A DNA stretch of 64,000 bases from an uncultured Chloroflexota bacterium (GTDB taxonomy: Bacteria > Chloroflexota > Anaerolineae > Anaerolineales > Anaerolineaceae): NCBI GenBank assembly GCA_902791025.1, contig CADATZ010000010.1, positions 62,001-126,000 of the forward strand. The letters run 5' to 3'. Positions 39,301 to 47,296 of this stretch are shown piece after piece (within the stretch, counting starts at the first letter, position 1; each line of letters opens with the position of its first letter). A program made the position numbers and the translations under genes. The notes under the pieces are model-generated. The model was not told the DNA's origin and searched no databases. It saw only the letters and a program-made list of their open reading frames with translations.

Positions 39301-42300
39301 CAAGCGTCCGGATACTGTCAACCTGTACCTGCATGCCGATGGTGAACAGATCCGCTATCAACAGTTCACAAGCGCTGAAACCGCTGCTGCTGATTGGAAA
39401 TGGGAAATCAACGATCTGCCGAAATATAAGAACGGCGGTACGGAAATCGTTTACACCATCCGTGAAAATACATATCCGGATTATTCCCGCACTGTCAGTC
39501 ATTCTGTGACGCCGAAGACGGATACCGAACCTGAAATACAAACGCTTGCTGTGACCAACAAGTGGACGCCGGGTACGACCTCGATCGCTGTCCAGAAGAT
39601 ATGGACTGACGGAAATAACCAGGATGGCATCCGCCCGGATTGGGTGCTTGTCAACCTGAAGGACGGCAACGGCAATGTGGTCGCCTCTGACCGCGTGATG
39701 GCGCCGAACTGGATCCTGCGTTTCGAGAATATTGCTCAATATGATGCTTCCGGAAATCCGATTCAGTACAGCGTTGAAGAAGTCTATGACCGCACAATTA
39801 CCGAAGCGACTGACGGTCCGGGTACCTATAAGTTTGATGGCGTCACTGACATTGAAGGCGTCTTCGCAATCAAAAACGTGCACACACCTGAAACGGTGAC
39901 CGTGAGCGGCGCCAAGACCTGGGACGATAACGGTAACCAGGACGGCAAACGCCCGACTTCGATCACCATCCGTCTGATGAAAAACAACGTTGAACATGAC
40001 CACAAGGTTGTCACCGCTGCTGATGACTGGAAATGGGAATGGACAAAACTGCCGAAGTATGAAAACGGCAAGCAGATCACCTGGTCCATCACCGAAGATG
40101 ACGTTACCGACTACACAAAGGTTGTCAGCGGATATAACGTGACCAACACTTATAATCCGGGAAAGATCAACATTCGTGTGAACAAGGTCTGGCACGATGA
40201 AAATAACCAGGATGGCCTGCGCCAACTCAATGTGACCGTGTTCCTGAAGGCGAACGGTGAAACAGTCGCTACCGGCGTACTGAATGAAGCCAGCGGCTGG
40301 TCCTATGTCTTCAAGAACCAGGACCGCAATAAAGACGGTAAGGCGATCACCTATACGGTGGAAGAACTGCATACTGCCTTCATCACCGGCGTCGATGGTC
40401 CGGGTACCTATCAGGATGTTCCGACGGGTGATGTCTCGACCGGCTTCACCATCACCAACACCCATACACCGGAAACGGTGACGCTCAAGGGTACCAAGAC
40501 CTGGGTCGGTACGGAACTTGATCCGAACGCTCCGACCGAACTGAAGGTGCACCTGTATGCGAACGGTACCGAGGTGACCGCTCAGGCGAAGACCGTTACC
40601 GCTGCCGATGGCTGGAAGTGGGAGTGGACCAACCTGCCGAAGTACGCCAACGGCCGTGAGATCACTTACACCATGTCGGAAGACACCGACTATACCAAGC
40701 GTGTCGTCCGCGAAGGTGATACCTTCAATGTGACCAATACCTACAACCCGGATGAGATCACGATCCTGATCCGCAAGGTTTGGAATGATAATAACAACCA
40801 GGACGGCATCCGTCCGCCATGGACGCTGGTTAACCTGAAGGGCAACGGTGAAACTGTCGCCTCCGAGTTCCTCAATGATGGGAATGAATGGCGTGTCAGC
40901 ATCGACGTCCCGCAGTATGACGAAAACCAGCAGGAGATCAAATATACCGTTGAGGAAGTCTTCACTCGTACCGTGACGGAAGATACCGATGGCCCTGGTA
41001 CCTATAAACTCGAGTCTATCGATGGGAATGCCAAAGATGGCTTCACCATCATCAACAAGCACACACCGGAAACGGTTGATGTGGCTGGTTCCAAGACCTG
41101 GAATGACAATGACAATGCTGCCGGTATGCGTCCGTCCGCTATCAAGATCCAGCTGAACAAGAACGGCGTCGCTTACGGTGCACCACTGAGTGTGACCGAA
41201 GCTGACGGCTGGAAGTGGGAATGGAAGAAGGTGCCGAAGTATGAAAATGGACAGCTCATTTCCTGGTCCATCAACGAAGAAAATGTCGAAGGCTATTCCA
41301 AGACTGTGACCGGTTACAATGTGACGAACACCTACACACCGGATGAAACTGTCGTGACCGTTCGCAAGGCATGGAATGATAAAGACAACCAGGACGGACT
41401 CCGCACCGATCATTCCCGTGTCTATCTGCTTGCGGATGGCGAGCGGACGGGCGACGAAGGTATCCTGATCGCTGCCAATGAATGGGTCTACCACTTCCGC
41501 AGACTGCCGGTGATGAAAGACGGGAAGAAGATCGTCTATACCGTTGAGGAAGATCCTGTGCCGGCCGGTTATACAGCCTCTTACAGCGGTGATCAGGATA
41601 AGGGTCTGGTCGTGACCAATACACACAATCCGGAAACGGTCAAGATCGTCGTCACCAAGACCTGGGATGACGCGGGCAATGAAGCCAATCGTCCGGAGAC
41701 TGTCAACCTCTATCTGCAGGCTGATGGTGCCACGATCCGGAACGGACAGTTCACAAGTGATGAAACTGCCGCGGTAGGCTGGAAGTGGGAAATCGACAAT
41801 CTGCCGAAATTCAAGAACGGCGGTACCGCGATTGCCTACACCATCGTTGAAAATGATTCCGGTGAGTATTCCCGCAGTGTTGAGCGGTCTGTGACGCCAA
41901 AAACGGATACAGAAAAGGAACAGCTCAAGCTGCATGTGACCAACAAGTGGACACCGGGCACGACCTCGATCGTGGTTGAGAAGGAATGGACTGACAACGG
42001 CAATCAGGACGGCATCCGCCCGCCGTGGATCCTCGTGAACCTGCTGGACGGTGACGGCAATGTAGTACAGTCCGGCCGTCTGACTGCGGAAAACAACTGG
42101 CTGCTGCGCTTCGATGGCGTGGAAGAGTTCGACGAGTCCGGTCAGAAGATCGCTTACAGCGTTGAGGAAGTTTACGACAATGTGATCACAAAGGAAACCG
42201 ACGGTCCGGGTACCTACCGGCTGATCAGGGTCCGTGAGATCGCCGGCGGCTTTGAGATCGAAAACGGTCATACGCCGGAAACCGTGACCGTGAGCGGTGC

Positions 42301-45300
42301 GAAGACCTGGAACGATGAGGGTAATGAATCCGCGCGTCCGGAGTCCATCACTATCCGTGTGCTGGGCGACGGTGCAGAAGTGGCTCATAAAGAAGTCACC
42401 GCTTCCGATGACTGGAAGTGGGAATTCAGCGGTCTGCCGAAATATAAGGCCGGCAAGCTGATCACCTACACCATCACCGAAGACGCGATCCCGAACTACA
42501 CACCGCAGATCAACGGCTTCAATGTGACCAATACCTATGAAGAAGGCGTGACCAGTGTCAGCGTCAAGAAGGTCTGGAGCGATGGAAACAACCAGGACGG
42601 TCTGCGTGACTGGGTCGTCATCAAGCTGCTCGCCAATGGCGAAGAGACCGAACATATGACGGTCCTCAGTGACTCCAACCATTGGGAACACACCTTCACC
42701 AGACTCCCGGCAATGGCCGGCGGTGAGGCGATCGTTTACACCGTGGATGAGGAAAAGAACAGCCGCATTACCGGAGAAGACGGTCCGGGTACCTACAAGA
42801 TCGATATCCAGGGTGACCAGACCAGCGGCTTCATCGTGAACAACATCCATACGCCGGAAACAGTCACTATCAGCGGTCACAAGACCTGGGACGATAATGA
42901 GAATGAAAACCAGGCACGTCCGCAGTCGATCTTCATCAAGCTTAACGGCGATGGACAGCTGCTGCATCGTGTTGCAGTCACGGAAGCTGACGACTGGGCC
43001 TGGAACTTTGTTGACCTGCCGAAGTACGCTAACGGGAAGGAGATCAAATACTCCATCCAGGAAGAAGCGGTGGAGCACTATACACCGTCCTATTCCGGCT
43101 ATGATGTCACCAACACCTATACTCAGGGCAAGACCTCTGTGTCTGTCTCAAAGATTTGGGATGACGGTGAGAACCGTGACAATCTGCGCCCGACTTGGAT
43201 CCTGGTCAAGCTGCTCGAAAACGGCGAAGAGTCCGGCATGATGGCTGTTCTCAACGAACGCAACAGTTGGAAGCACACCTTCACGAATCTGGATGTGAGC
43301 AAAGACGGACAGCCTGTCAGCTATTCCGTTGCTGAAGAGCTTGGCGGCGTTTTGAGTGACACTGATACCGCCGAAACCTATGGTTACATCATCAACGGCA
43401 ATGCAGCGGAAGGTTATGTCATCACCAACAAGCACACACCGGTCACCACCAGTGTGAGCGTGACCAAGTTCTGGGATGACGGTAACGACCGCGATGGAAA
43501 GCGTCCGGCAGAGGTTTTGATCCGCCTGTATGCCAACCGTGTACAGATCGATCAGGATTACATCCGCCCGGATGAGGAAGGGAAATGGACGCTTTCGTTC
43601 ACGAACCTGCCGAAGAATGAAAACGGAAAACCGATCAGCTACACCGTTGAAGAAATGCCGATCGAGGATTACTCCACGATCATCAGTGGTGACGCGAGCA
43701 CCGGTTATACCATCACCAACAGCTACACACCGGGCGAAACCAGCCTGACTGTTACAAAGCGCTGGGAAGATGACAGCAACCGTGACGGCAAACGTCCTGC
43801 TTCCGCTGTGATCCACCTGCTGGCAGATGGCGATGAAGTGAATTCCATCACGCTCGCCGCGAACAATAACTGGCAGCACACCTTCACGGGTCTGCCGGTC
43901 AACAAAGACGGTGTCAAGATCGTATATACCGTCACGGAAGACGCGGTCGAAGGGTACAGTGAGCCTGTTGTCAAGGGTGACGCGGAGAATGGATTTACCG
44001 TTATCAACGCCTACCATCCGCAGACCATCAATATCCCTGTGACCAAGGTATGGGATGACGGTGAGGATCAGGACGGCAAACGTCCGGAATCCGTGACGGT
44101 CCGCCTGCTTGCCGATGGCGCGGAAGTCGAACACAAAGAACTCAACGAAGGTAACGGATGGGAGGAAGTCTTCACCGGAAAACCTGTCTATCAGAGCGGT
44201 AAGAAAATTGCCTACACGCTGACTGAAGACCGTGTGGATGACTATACCACATCGATCATCGGCACCGCCTCTGTTGGCTTCACTGTGACTAACAGCTACG
44301 AGCCGGGTAAGACCAGCCTGAGCGTTGCAAAACGTTGGGAGGATGCGGATAATCAGGACGGTATCCGTCCGGAGGACGTGACCGTCACCCTGCTCGCCAA
44401 TGGCGAACCGACTGACCAGGTCGTGAAGCTGAATGTTGAAAACAACTGGCGTCATGAATTCGAAAGCCTCGATGAATATGCTGATGGTGTGAAGATCGAA
44501 TACAGCGTCTCTGAAGATGCGGTGACCGGCTATACCACCACCATCGAAGGTGAGGCCGCGACCGGTTATACCATCGTCAACGCTCATTCACCGGAAAATA
44601 TCGCCGTTCGCGGTGTGAAGGTCTGGAATGATAATGACAACGCTGCCGGCGTACGTCCGGAGTCCATCATCGTCCGTCTGCACGCCAACGAGGTCGAAAT
44701 CGACAGTCAGTCCGTCCATGCTGATGCAGAGGGCAACTGGGAATGGGCATTCAGAGGCCTGCCGAAATATGCTGATGAACGTGAGATCCGTTATACGATC
44801 ACCGAAGACGCACCGGAACAATATTCCGCTGAAATCACCGGTAACGCGAAGGACGGTTTCACGATCACAAACACCTATGCGGAGAACAAGACCAGCATGT
44901 TCGTCTCCAAGCACTGGACCGATTTCTATAACAATGACGGCAAACGTCCGGCATCTGTCGAAGTGAAGGTCCTTGCGGATTATGGTGATGGAAATGGTTA
45001 TGTCGAAACTGAATACAGCGGTGTGATCACCGGTCCGGATTGGGAATTGATCATCAATGACCTGCCGCTGACCGTGGATGGCGTCCGCGTGAAATATAAA
45101 GTGGCTGAGGAAACCATCCCGGGTTACAAGGCTGTGGTCGAGGGTGATCCTGTGACAGGTTACATGATCACGAATGTCCATGAACTGGAGACCGTGACCG
45201 TCAGCGGTCAGAAGACCTGGAATGATAATAACAACTCCGCCCAGGCACGTCCGGAAGCTATCGTTGTCCGCCTGAATTCTGACGGAACACTCCTGCATGA

Positions 45301-47197
45301 GATCCGTGTAACAGCGGAAGATGACTGGAAGTGGAGCTTCAGCGGCCTGCCGAAGTATCAGGGCGGCAGAGAGATCGTTTACACGATCCACGAAAATCCG
45401 GTCGATAACTATACTCCGTCGGTGGATGGGTACAATATCACCAACAATTACACCAGCGGCAAACGTTCGCTGCCGATCGATGCGGCCTGGCTGGATCAGA
45501 ATAACCGTGACGGCCTCCGCCCGGGCTCAGTGACCATCAAGCTGTTTGCTGACGGCGAAGATACCGGTAAGACGTTGGTACTGGATGAATCCAACGGTTG
45601 GAGAGACCGCTTCACTGATCTGCCTATCTGCTCCGCCAACCCGAAGTGGCTGGTCAGCAAGGCGCCGAGCTATGAAGATATCTGCGCGGCTGAAGGCAAG
45701 AAGCATGTCGTTTATACGATACAGGAAGTCCATACGGATGTCATCACCGGTGAGAACACTGAGACCACTTATGCTGATGAGTATGTCGGCAGTTCACAGG
45801 AAGGCTGGACGGTCATCAACCGCCACACCCCGGTGAAGATCAACGTGGAAGGTACCAAGACCTGGTCCGGCGGTTCGGCTGATTCACGGCCGGAAAGCAT
45901 CACGGTCCGCCTGTTCAATGGCAATAATGAGATCGACCACCGCACGGTGACAGAAGCGGAAGGCTGGAGCTGGAGCTTCACTGACCTGTGGAAGTACGAA
46001 AACGGTGAAGAGATCCGATACGTCATCAGTGAAGATGCGGTGACGGATTATACGGCGAAGGTTGATGGGTATAACATCACCAACACCTACTCACCGAGTC
46101 ACACCGATGTCACCGTCCGCAAGGAATGGGACGACAGCAACAATGCTGAAGGTCTGCGTCCGGAATACGTGATGGTGAACCTGCTGAGCAACGGTACGGT
46201 ATTCGCCAATGCTGAACTGAGAGATAGTAACGGTTGGACACATACATTCCAGAATCTGCCGATCGCGGATGCGAGTGGTCCGATCACCTATGATGTCGCT
46301 GAAGTGACTGTGCCGGGTTACACCGTCCGCAAGTCCGGTGACTCGACGCAGGGCTTTACCATCTACAATGTCCGCATCCAGGAGACGATCGACATCCCGG
46401 TGCGCAAGGTCTGGTCCGGTGTCGGTGAAAAACCGGCATCCCTGACCATCGCCCTGGTCGTGAATGGCGTCCGCAGTGATCAGACGATCGTGCTGACGGC
46501 AGCGGAAGGCTGGTCCGGTTCCTTCAATGGTCTGGCTGCGGGCAATACCTACAGCGTCGAAGAACTTGACGTTCCGGAAGGCTACACCTGCACAGTGAGC
46601 GGCTCGGCTCAGACCGGCTTTACGGTGACGAACAAGATCAAGACGCCGCCGACTCCGCCGGAACCGCCGCACTTCTTCCGCCTCACCGGCGAGCTGCCGG
46701 AAACCGGTATCACCACCGTGGGCGGCTATCCGCTGAGCAGCAAGCCTGCTTCGGTGAACTACCTGCCGACCACCATGGAACTGCAGCTGCCGACGCTCGA
46801 TATCATGAGCTCTATCGTGACGATCGAACCGATCGATGGCCGCTACCCGGTCGAATGGCTGGGCTATGAAGCCGGTCTGTTGGATGGCACCGCGAAGCCG
46901 GGTGAAGGTATCTCCGTCATCGCCGCGCACAACACACTCAACAGCGAGGATTACGGTCCGTTTGCGCTGATCATGAATATGGAAGAGGGTGATCGCTTCT
47001 TCGTCACCGACGATGATGGCTCCATCCTGATCTTCCAGGTCTACGCCAACGAGAAGATCGGCTCCCATGACTATGACGGTCTGTGGAAGGTAGCGTCGGA
47101 ATACGACAACACCCTCACGCTGCTGACCTGTGAAGACGAACGCGCCGAAGGCGGCTACGCCTCCCGCCGTGCCGTCGCCGCGAGACGAGTGAATTAA
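30335..47197 (+). CDS. Giant CnaB-repeat adhesin, C-terminal part with LPETG and fused sortase domain
   Basis: Homology resumes in the new frame at 30335 (KDVPTSGTW); the first possible internal start is GTG 30389. The roughly 5,600-residue part holds about 53 more CnaB-type repeats of about 100 residues. Many alternate between a VTKxWxDxNNQDGIRP type and an ETVTVSGTKTWxD type. At the end a proline-rich linker (KTPPTPPEPPHF) leads to RLTGELPETG (LPETG codons 46694-46708). About 25 residues later a complete sortase-like barrel begins: LQLPTLDIMSSIVTIEPIDG, His in AAHNT (46928-46930), Cys in LLTCEDE (47129-47131), Arg in ASRRAVAARR (from 47165). No hydrophobic helix or basic tail follows LPETG, unlike normal sortase substrates. 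The class resembles E/F-type sortases. Function in cis is inference. Confidence 0.85.
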   Translation, partial: KDVPTSGTWSADGKELSFVVTNTYNPENTQIRVIKIWTDDENRDGLRPDEITVTLYSDGGTGAAPTLVKRMTLSEDNNWSDYFTDLKIHNTEGQVISYTVDEEQFSCNAIQNCLGTDPKAGYVKSGPVKTDVGGYAITNTHTPATIDIPVTKVWDDDNDRDGIRPDSVTFIVRRTNDNKVVDDVTLSGTQTTHTFTGLDKYCGEGELCKYTVTEPQVPQGYTMINNQTDVSCVAMTGGSCTITNKHDPEMITIPVTKEWDDMNNTDDSRPKNVVVEVLADGDSLDPKVTITLSDDSTPAWTGTSSALPKYRDGGTAIVYSLAEYTVENYETSVPAPSDHPEDGYTITNTYAAQTQPLVIRKTWVYNNAPATARLSLREFLAKITVIIDGNKYYFADVQTSGSGYTAVVNGTLVTITATGTDTDNWTVTISGLPKNKWDAGQEKPVAISYSIAEDPIANYYTEYGEPFDAENGFRISNKYNVTEVTVTKSWVDDNNSRGDRPESVLIHLHGSQDRSLREQAISAANAVSGDNNTWSYTFTNLPKYDSNGAEITYYSHEVNVDHYISTVSADKLTITNTWTDTRMININVNKHWDDDDNRDGKRPDSVTFNLLVDGVQQDSMTVTGPAWTGVFGPLPYADESGTPINYSVTEDTVVDKDGKNSYTPKSGDPSGSILNGLVFTNSRNYETVKIRMTKTWDDFSNMYNLRGEQPLKLLQRFRLILGTVQYSLDNLNMTQHGDASTPYLYTASVQGYPVTITASGVTDTSNSWTIEIDGLPKYKNGSVINYDITENPDTYAFTRTKESSTEENTFVFTGNNFLNMQRGVLTKVWEDENNKDSKRPTDPMQMMEGIKLYANGEYYHHGAFTLNSHEEGSKVWTYTIAAHPNVLVTVVDNSDNTWTITVDKLPRILNNQTVVWTVSEEMDGYDSFVDGLNVTNVPQVSVDVTKVWVDEYNQDGIRPATVTVNLFKGSGSSKTQVKDEEGRDVTLTLSEGSSWTGSFTGLPKYETVSGAPDLSAPINYSVEEQTTDVLTGTDGAGTYAIKEEGTMTEGYTITNTHTPELIDITLSKVWDDNNDQDGKRAVASVQLYANGAAVSGKTLTVPVTDSWTENNKFTGLPKYQNGVEINYEIREIPPAGYTPSIAEGNGIEKSFVITNTYSSETVNVPVSKVWNDENDQDGLRAKLTATVMLYANGAEVSGKTLTVGKTDGWSDAFTGLPKYDGGQAITYTVQETITYDSSVTGTPYTITVTGNMTAGFTITNSHTPAVRDVTITKVWDDANNQDGLRRDNVTFNLYQNGNIYRTVTSDSIASPWTYTWTDLPTNCGGSACVYTVDEPTVPRPYTKSIDQTTLTVTNSYTPETVTVQGSKTWVDNDNRAGKRPGTIYIQLWKNGSLYTGSDARKTITANSKELDGTTPWSWKWEGLPKFENGQEIQWSVLEENVSDYQASYPSAYNVTNTYNEGTKSISVKKVWDDDENRDGIRPTYIYVDLYADGVKTTQSKALADANNWLNTFTDLPIYKEGATGVEIVYTVKEANAVSRYTISEPVFDSTTNTFTITNTHTPATTTVQGSKTWVQRELDTNPPSQILIHLYADGTLVDGKDKTITEASEEIDGTPWSWKWEGLPKYKQGEVGKEIVYTVRETPLTGYNTTLNSPNVTNTYSPGKTSLSVRKAWEDGNNQDGIRPGHVEVALLSKVGTADFSPTGQTAILVPDSTTPNLWRVHTFDNLDRFTSTGQPITYSVKEIGTISGYTSSEPILDQNSGVYVITNTHTPDTITITGEKVWDNDDNPTKPTSVTIHLLANGVALSDKTITVTETTAQVDGKAWTWKWEDLPKYANGQEITYTVSEDTLDDYTLTVQRTPAADGKSISFVLTNTYDPGMVTVRVQKVWEDNNNQDGIRPTSVEVKLIADGKTENPVATATLPQEGSWHARFNVPEYDGTRKIVYTVAETFTDVLTESTDGPGTYMQGPIAGDVENGFVITNVHTPETVYIHGNKAWEGDENAPAGTRPESVTFVLKRNNETIAYTVAYAADNWEWEFPLQPRYVNGVDMSNAYEVTELNVPNYETEIDGYIGTNEQDYTNGVTNIYTPGKTSVSVTKVWRDNDNQDGIRPARVAVQLVADGTPVPERYLVLHGTGNSWIGTFNDLDIYPYGSTTPIIYTVQEVGTYAGYTMQKTGDMATGFTITNTHTPEVITVEGTKTWNDNDNVAGKRPESIEITLNKNGVKYEAAGNPVTVSAEESWKWSWTNLPKYENGKEITWSVTETAVENYQTSYSGYDVINTYDEGTTSVNVTKAWNDSNNQDGKRPSFVTVALYADGVATGKTLPLGESNNFTNTFTGLPIYKEGQVGQKIAYTVKEISTLPAGYTTADPTGTAETGFTITNSYTPEKVTVSGSKTWVDSDNTAGARPDSITIRLHKNNEEYASKTVTGADEWKWEWTDLSKYENGTQISWTITEDNVEDYTRQVSGYNVTNTYNPGKTSIRVSKSWKDADNQDGIRPQFIRVHLFANGADTGKEGVLTAPGWFYLFEDLDKNYTYTVVEDVPAGYTAEVNGSATAGFVVTNTHTPETVRIVVTKTWDDAGNEGNRPKTIKLYLHADGTRIDHDEFTSAQTAEPGWKWEITDLPKYKNGGTEIVYTIIEDSYEDYTRSVSRTVTPKTETEPEQLNLAVTNKWTPGKTSIMVEKKWSDNNNQDGIRPDWVLVNLLDGNKNVVASDRVTKANNWILRFNNIDEFDASGKRINYTVEEVYDRTVTESTDGPGTYKFSGVNPIVGGFEIVNTHTPETVSISGTKTWDDNGNQDGKRPASITINLLKNGSTYESKTVTEADGWAYSWTNLPKYENNGSLIRWSLTETPVEGYTRTWNGSSVTNTYDPDSAELTVVKSWNDNNNQDGLRPSYARVYLYADGVKTEQYAILIASNKWTYCFTGLDKFKDGKQIVYTVKEEDADIPNGYTVSYSGDMNSNITVTNTHKPETVKVVVTKTWDDAGNENKRPDTVNLYLHADGEQIRYQQFTSAETAAADWKWEINDLPKYKNGGTEIVYTIRENTYPDYSRTVSHSVTPKTDTEPEIQTLAVTNKWTPGTTSIAVQKIWTDGNNQDGIRPDWVLVNLKDGNGNVVASDRVMAPNWILRFENIAQYDASGNPIQYSVEEVYDRTITEATDGPGTYKFDGVTDIEGVFAIKNVHTPETVTVSGAKTWDDNGNQDGKRPTSITIRLMKNNVEHDHKVVTAADDWKWEWTKLPKYENGKQITWSITEDDVTDYTKVVSGYNVTNTYNPGKINIRVNKVWHDENNQDGLRQLNVTVFLKANGETVATGVLNEASGWSYVFKNQDRNKDGKAITYTVEELHTAFITGVDGPGTYQDVPTGDVSTGFTITNTHTPETVTLKGTKTWVGTELDPNAPTELKVHLYANGTEVTAQAKTVTAADGWKWEWTNLPKYANGREITYTMSEDTDYTKRVVREGDTFNVTNTYNPDEITILIRKVWNDNNNQDGIRPPWTLVNLKGNGETVASEFLNDGNEWRVSIDVPQYDENQQEIKYTVEEVFTRTVTEDTDGPGTYKLESIDGNAKDGFTIINKHTPETVDVAGSKTWNDNDNAAGMRPSAIKIQLNKNGVAYGAPLSVTEADGWKWEWKKVPKYENGQLISWSINEENVEGYSKTVTGYNVTNTYTPDETVVTVRKAWNDKDNQDGLRTDHSRVYLLADGERTGDEGILIAANEWVYHFRRLPVMKDGKKIVYTVEEDPVPAGYTASYSGDQDKGLVVTNTHNPETVKIVVTKTWDDAGNEANRPETVNLYLQADGATIRNGQFTSDETAAVGWKWEIDNLPKFKNGGTAIAYTIVENDSGEYSRSVERSVTPKTDTEKEQLKLHVTNKWTPGTTSIVVEKEWTDNGNQDGIRPPWILVNLLDGDGNVVQSGRLTAENNWLLRFDGVEEFDESGQKIAYSVEEVYDNVITKETDGPGTYRLIRVREIAGGFEIENGHTPETVTVSGAKTWNDEGNESARPESITIRVLGDGAEVAHKEVTASDDWKWEFSGLPKYKAGKLITYTITEDAIPNYTPQINGFNVTNTYEEGVTSVSVKKVWSDGNNQDGLRDWVVIKLLANGEETEHMTVLSDSNHWEHTFTRLPAMAGGEAIVYTVDEEKNSRITGEDGPGTYKIDIQGDQTSGFIVNNIHTPETVTISGHKTWDDNENENQARPQSIFIKLNGDGQLLHRVAVTEADDWAWNFVDLPKYANGKEIKYSIQEEAVEHYTPSYSGYDVTNTYTQGKTSVSVSKIWDDGENRDNLRPTWILVKLLENGEESGMMAVLNERNSWKHTFTNLDVSKDGQPVSYSVAEELGGVLSDTDTAETYGYIINGNAAEGYVITNKHTPVTTSVSVTKFWDDGNDRDGKRPAEVLIRLYANRVQIDQDYIRPDEEGKWTLSFTNLPKNENGKPISYTVEEMPIEDYSTIISGDASTGYTITNSYTPGETSLTVTKRWEDDSNRDGKRPASAVIHLLADGDEVNSITLAANNNWQHTFTGLPVNKDGVKIVYTVTEDAVEGYSEPVVKGDAENGFTVINAYHPQTINIPVTKVWDDGEDQDGKRPESVTVRLLADGAEVEHKELNEGNGWEEVFTGKPVYQSGKKIAYTLTEDRVDDYTTSIIGTASVGFTVTNSYEPGKTSLSVAKRWEDADNQDGIRPEDVTVTLLANGEPTDQVVKLNVENNWRHEFESLDEYADGVKIEYSVSEDAVTGYTTTIEGEAATGYTIVNAHSPENIAVRGVKVWNDNDNAAGVRPESIIVRLHANEVEIDSQSVHADAEGNWEWAFRGLPKYADEREIRYTITEDAPEQYSAEITGNAKDGFTITNTYAENKTSMFVSKHWTDFYNNDGKRPASVEVKVLADYGDGNGYVETEYSGVITGPDWELIINDLPLTVDGVRVKYKVAEETIPGYKAVVEGDPVTGYMITNVHELETVTVSGQKTWNDNNNSAQARPEAIVVRLNSDGTLLHEIRVTAEDDWKWSFSGLPKYQGGREIVYTIHENPVDNYTPSVDGYNITNNYTSGKRSLPIDAAWLDQNNRDGLRPGSVTIKLFADGEDTGKTLVLDESNGWRDRFTDLPICSANPKWLVSKAPSYEDICAAEGKKHVVYTIQEVHTDVITGENTETTYADEYVGSSQEGWTVINRHTPVKINVEGTKTWSGGSADSRPESITVRLFNGNNEIDHRTVTEAEGWSWSFTDLWKYENGEEIRYVISEDAVTDYTAKVDGYNITNTYSPSHTDVTVRKEWDDSNNAEGLRPEYVMVNLLSNGTVFANAELRDSNGWTHTFQNLPIADASGPITYDVAEVTVPGYTVRKSGDSTQGFTIYNVRIQETIDIPVRKVWSGVGEKPASLTIALVVNGVRSDQTIVLTAAEGWSGSFNGLAAGNTYSVEELDVPEGYTCTVSGSAQTGFTVTNKIKTPPTPPEPPHFFRLTGELPETGITTVGGYPLSSKPASVNYLPTTMELQLPTLDIMSSIVTIEPIDGRYPVEWLGYEAGLLDGTAKPGEGISVIAAHNTLNSEDYGPFALIMNMEEGDRFFVTDDDGSILIFQVYANEKIGSHDYDGLWKVASEYDNTLTLLTCEDERAEGGYASRRAVAARRVN

Positions 47198-47211
47198 TAA
47201 TAATTTATCGG

Positions 47212-47255
47212 GGACGGTTATACTGTGCGCAGCATAGTATAACCGTCCTTTTTTT
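47212..47255 (+). terminator. Strong terminator after the giant adhesin gene
   Basis: A perfect 13-pair stem (GGACGGTTATACT with AGTATAACCGTCC, 11-base loop) is followed by seven T residues. The stem base shares the GGGGACGG word with the foldback element at 7264. Confidence 0.9.
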
Positions 47256-47259
47256 ATGG

Positions 47260-47265
47260 TATAAT
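47260..47265 (+). promoter_or_regulatory. -10 element of the ATP-grasp/esterase pair
   Basis: TATAAT starts four bases after the terminator T tract and 37 bases before the ATP-grasp start codon. The -35 would fall inside the terminator stem and is not a good match. Confidence 0.4.
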
Positions 47266-47296
47266 GGGTGCGAAATTTTTTTGCAGGAATGAATTT

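Noticed and set aside
38041..42290. CRISPR-like regular repetition
   Set aside because: The repeats are about 300 bases, protein-coding, diverged and in frame; there are no short direct repeats with unique spacers.
38861..43078. A 1405-codon open frame on the minus strand
   Set aside because: It lies entirely antisense to the CnaB repeats and exists because the repeated codons lack stops in that phase. It has no ribosome binding site or recognisable family.
30389..47197. Treating the downstream frame as an independent gene starting at GTG 30389
   Set aside because: Homology to the upstream repeat continues in this frame back to 30335, no ribosome binding site or signal peptide precedes the GTG, and a 55-bp deletion explains the break.
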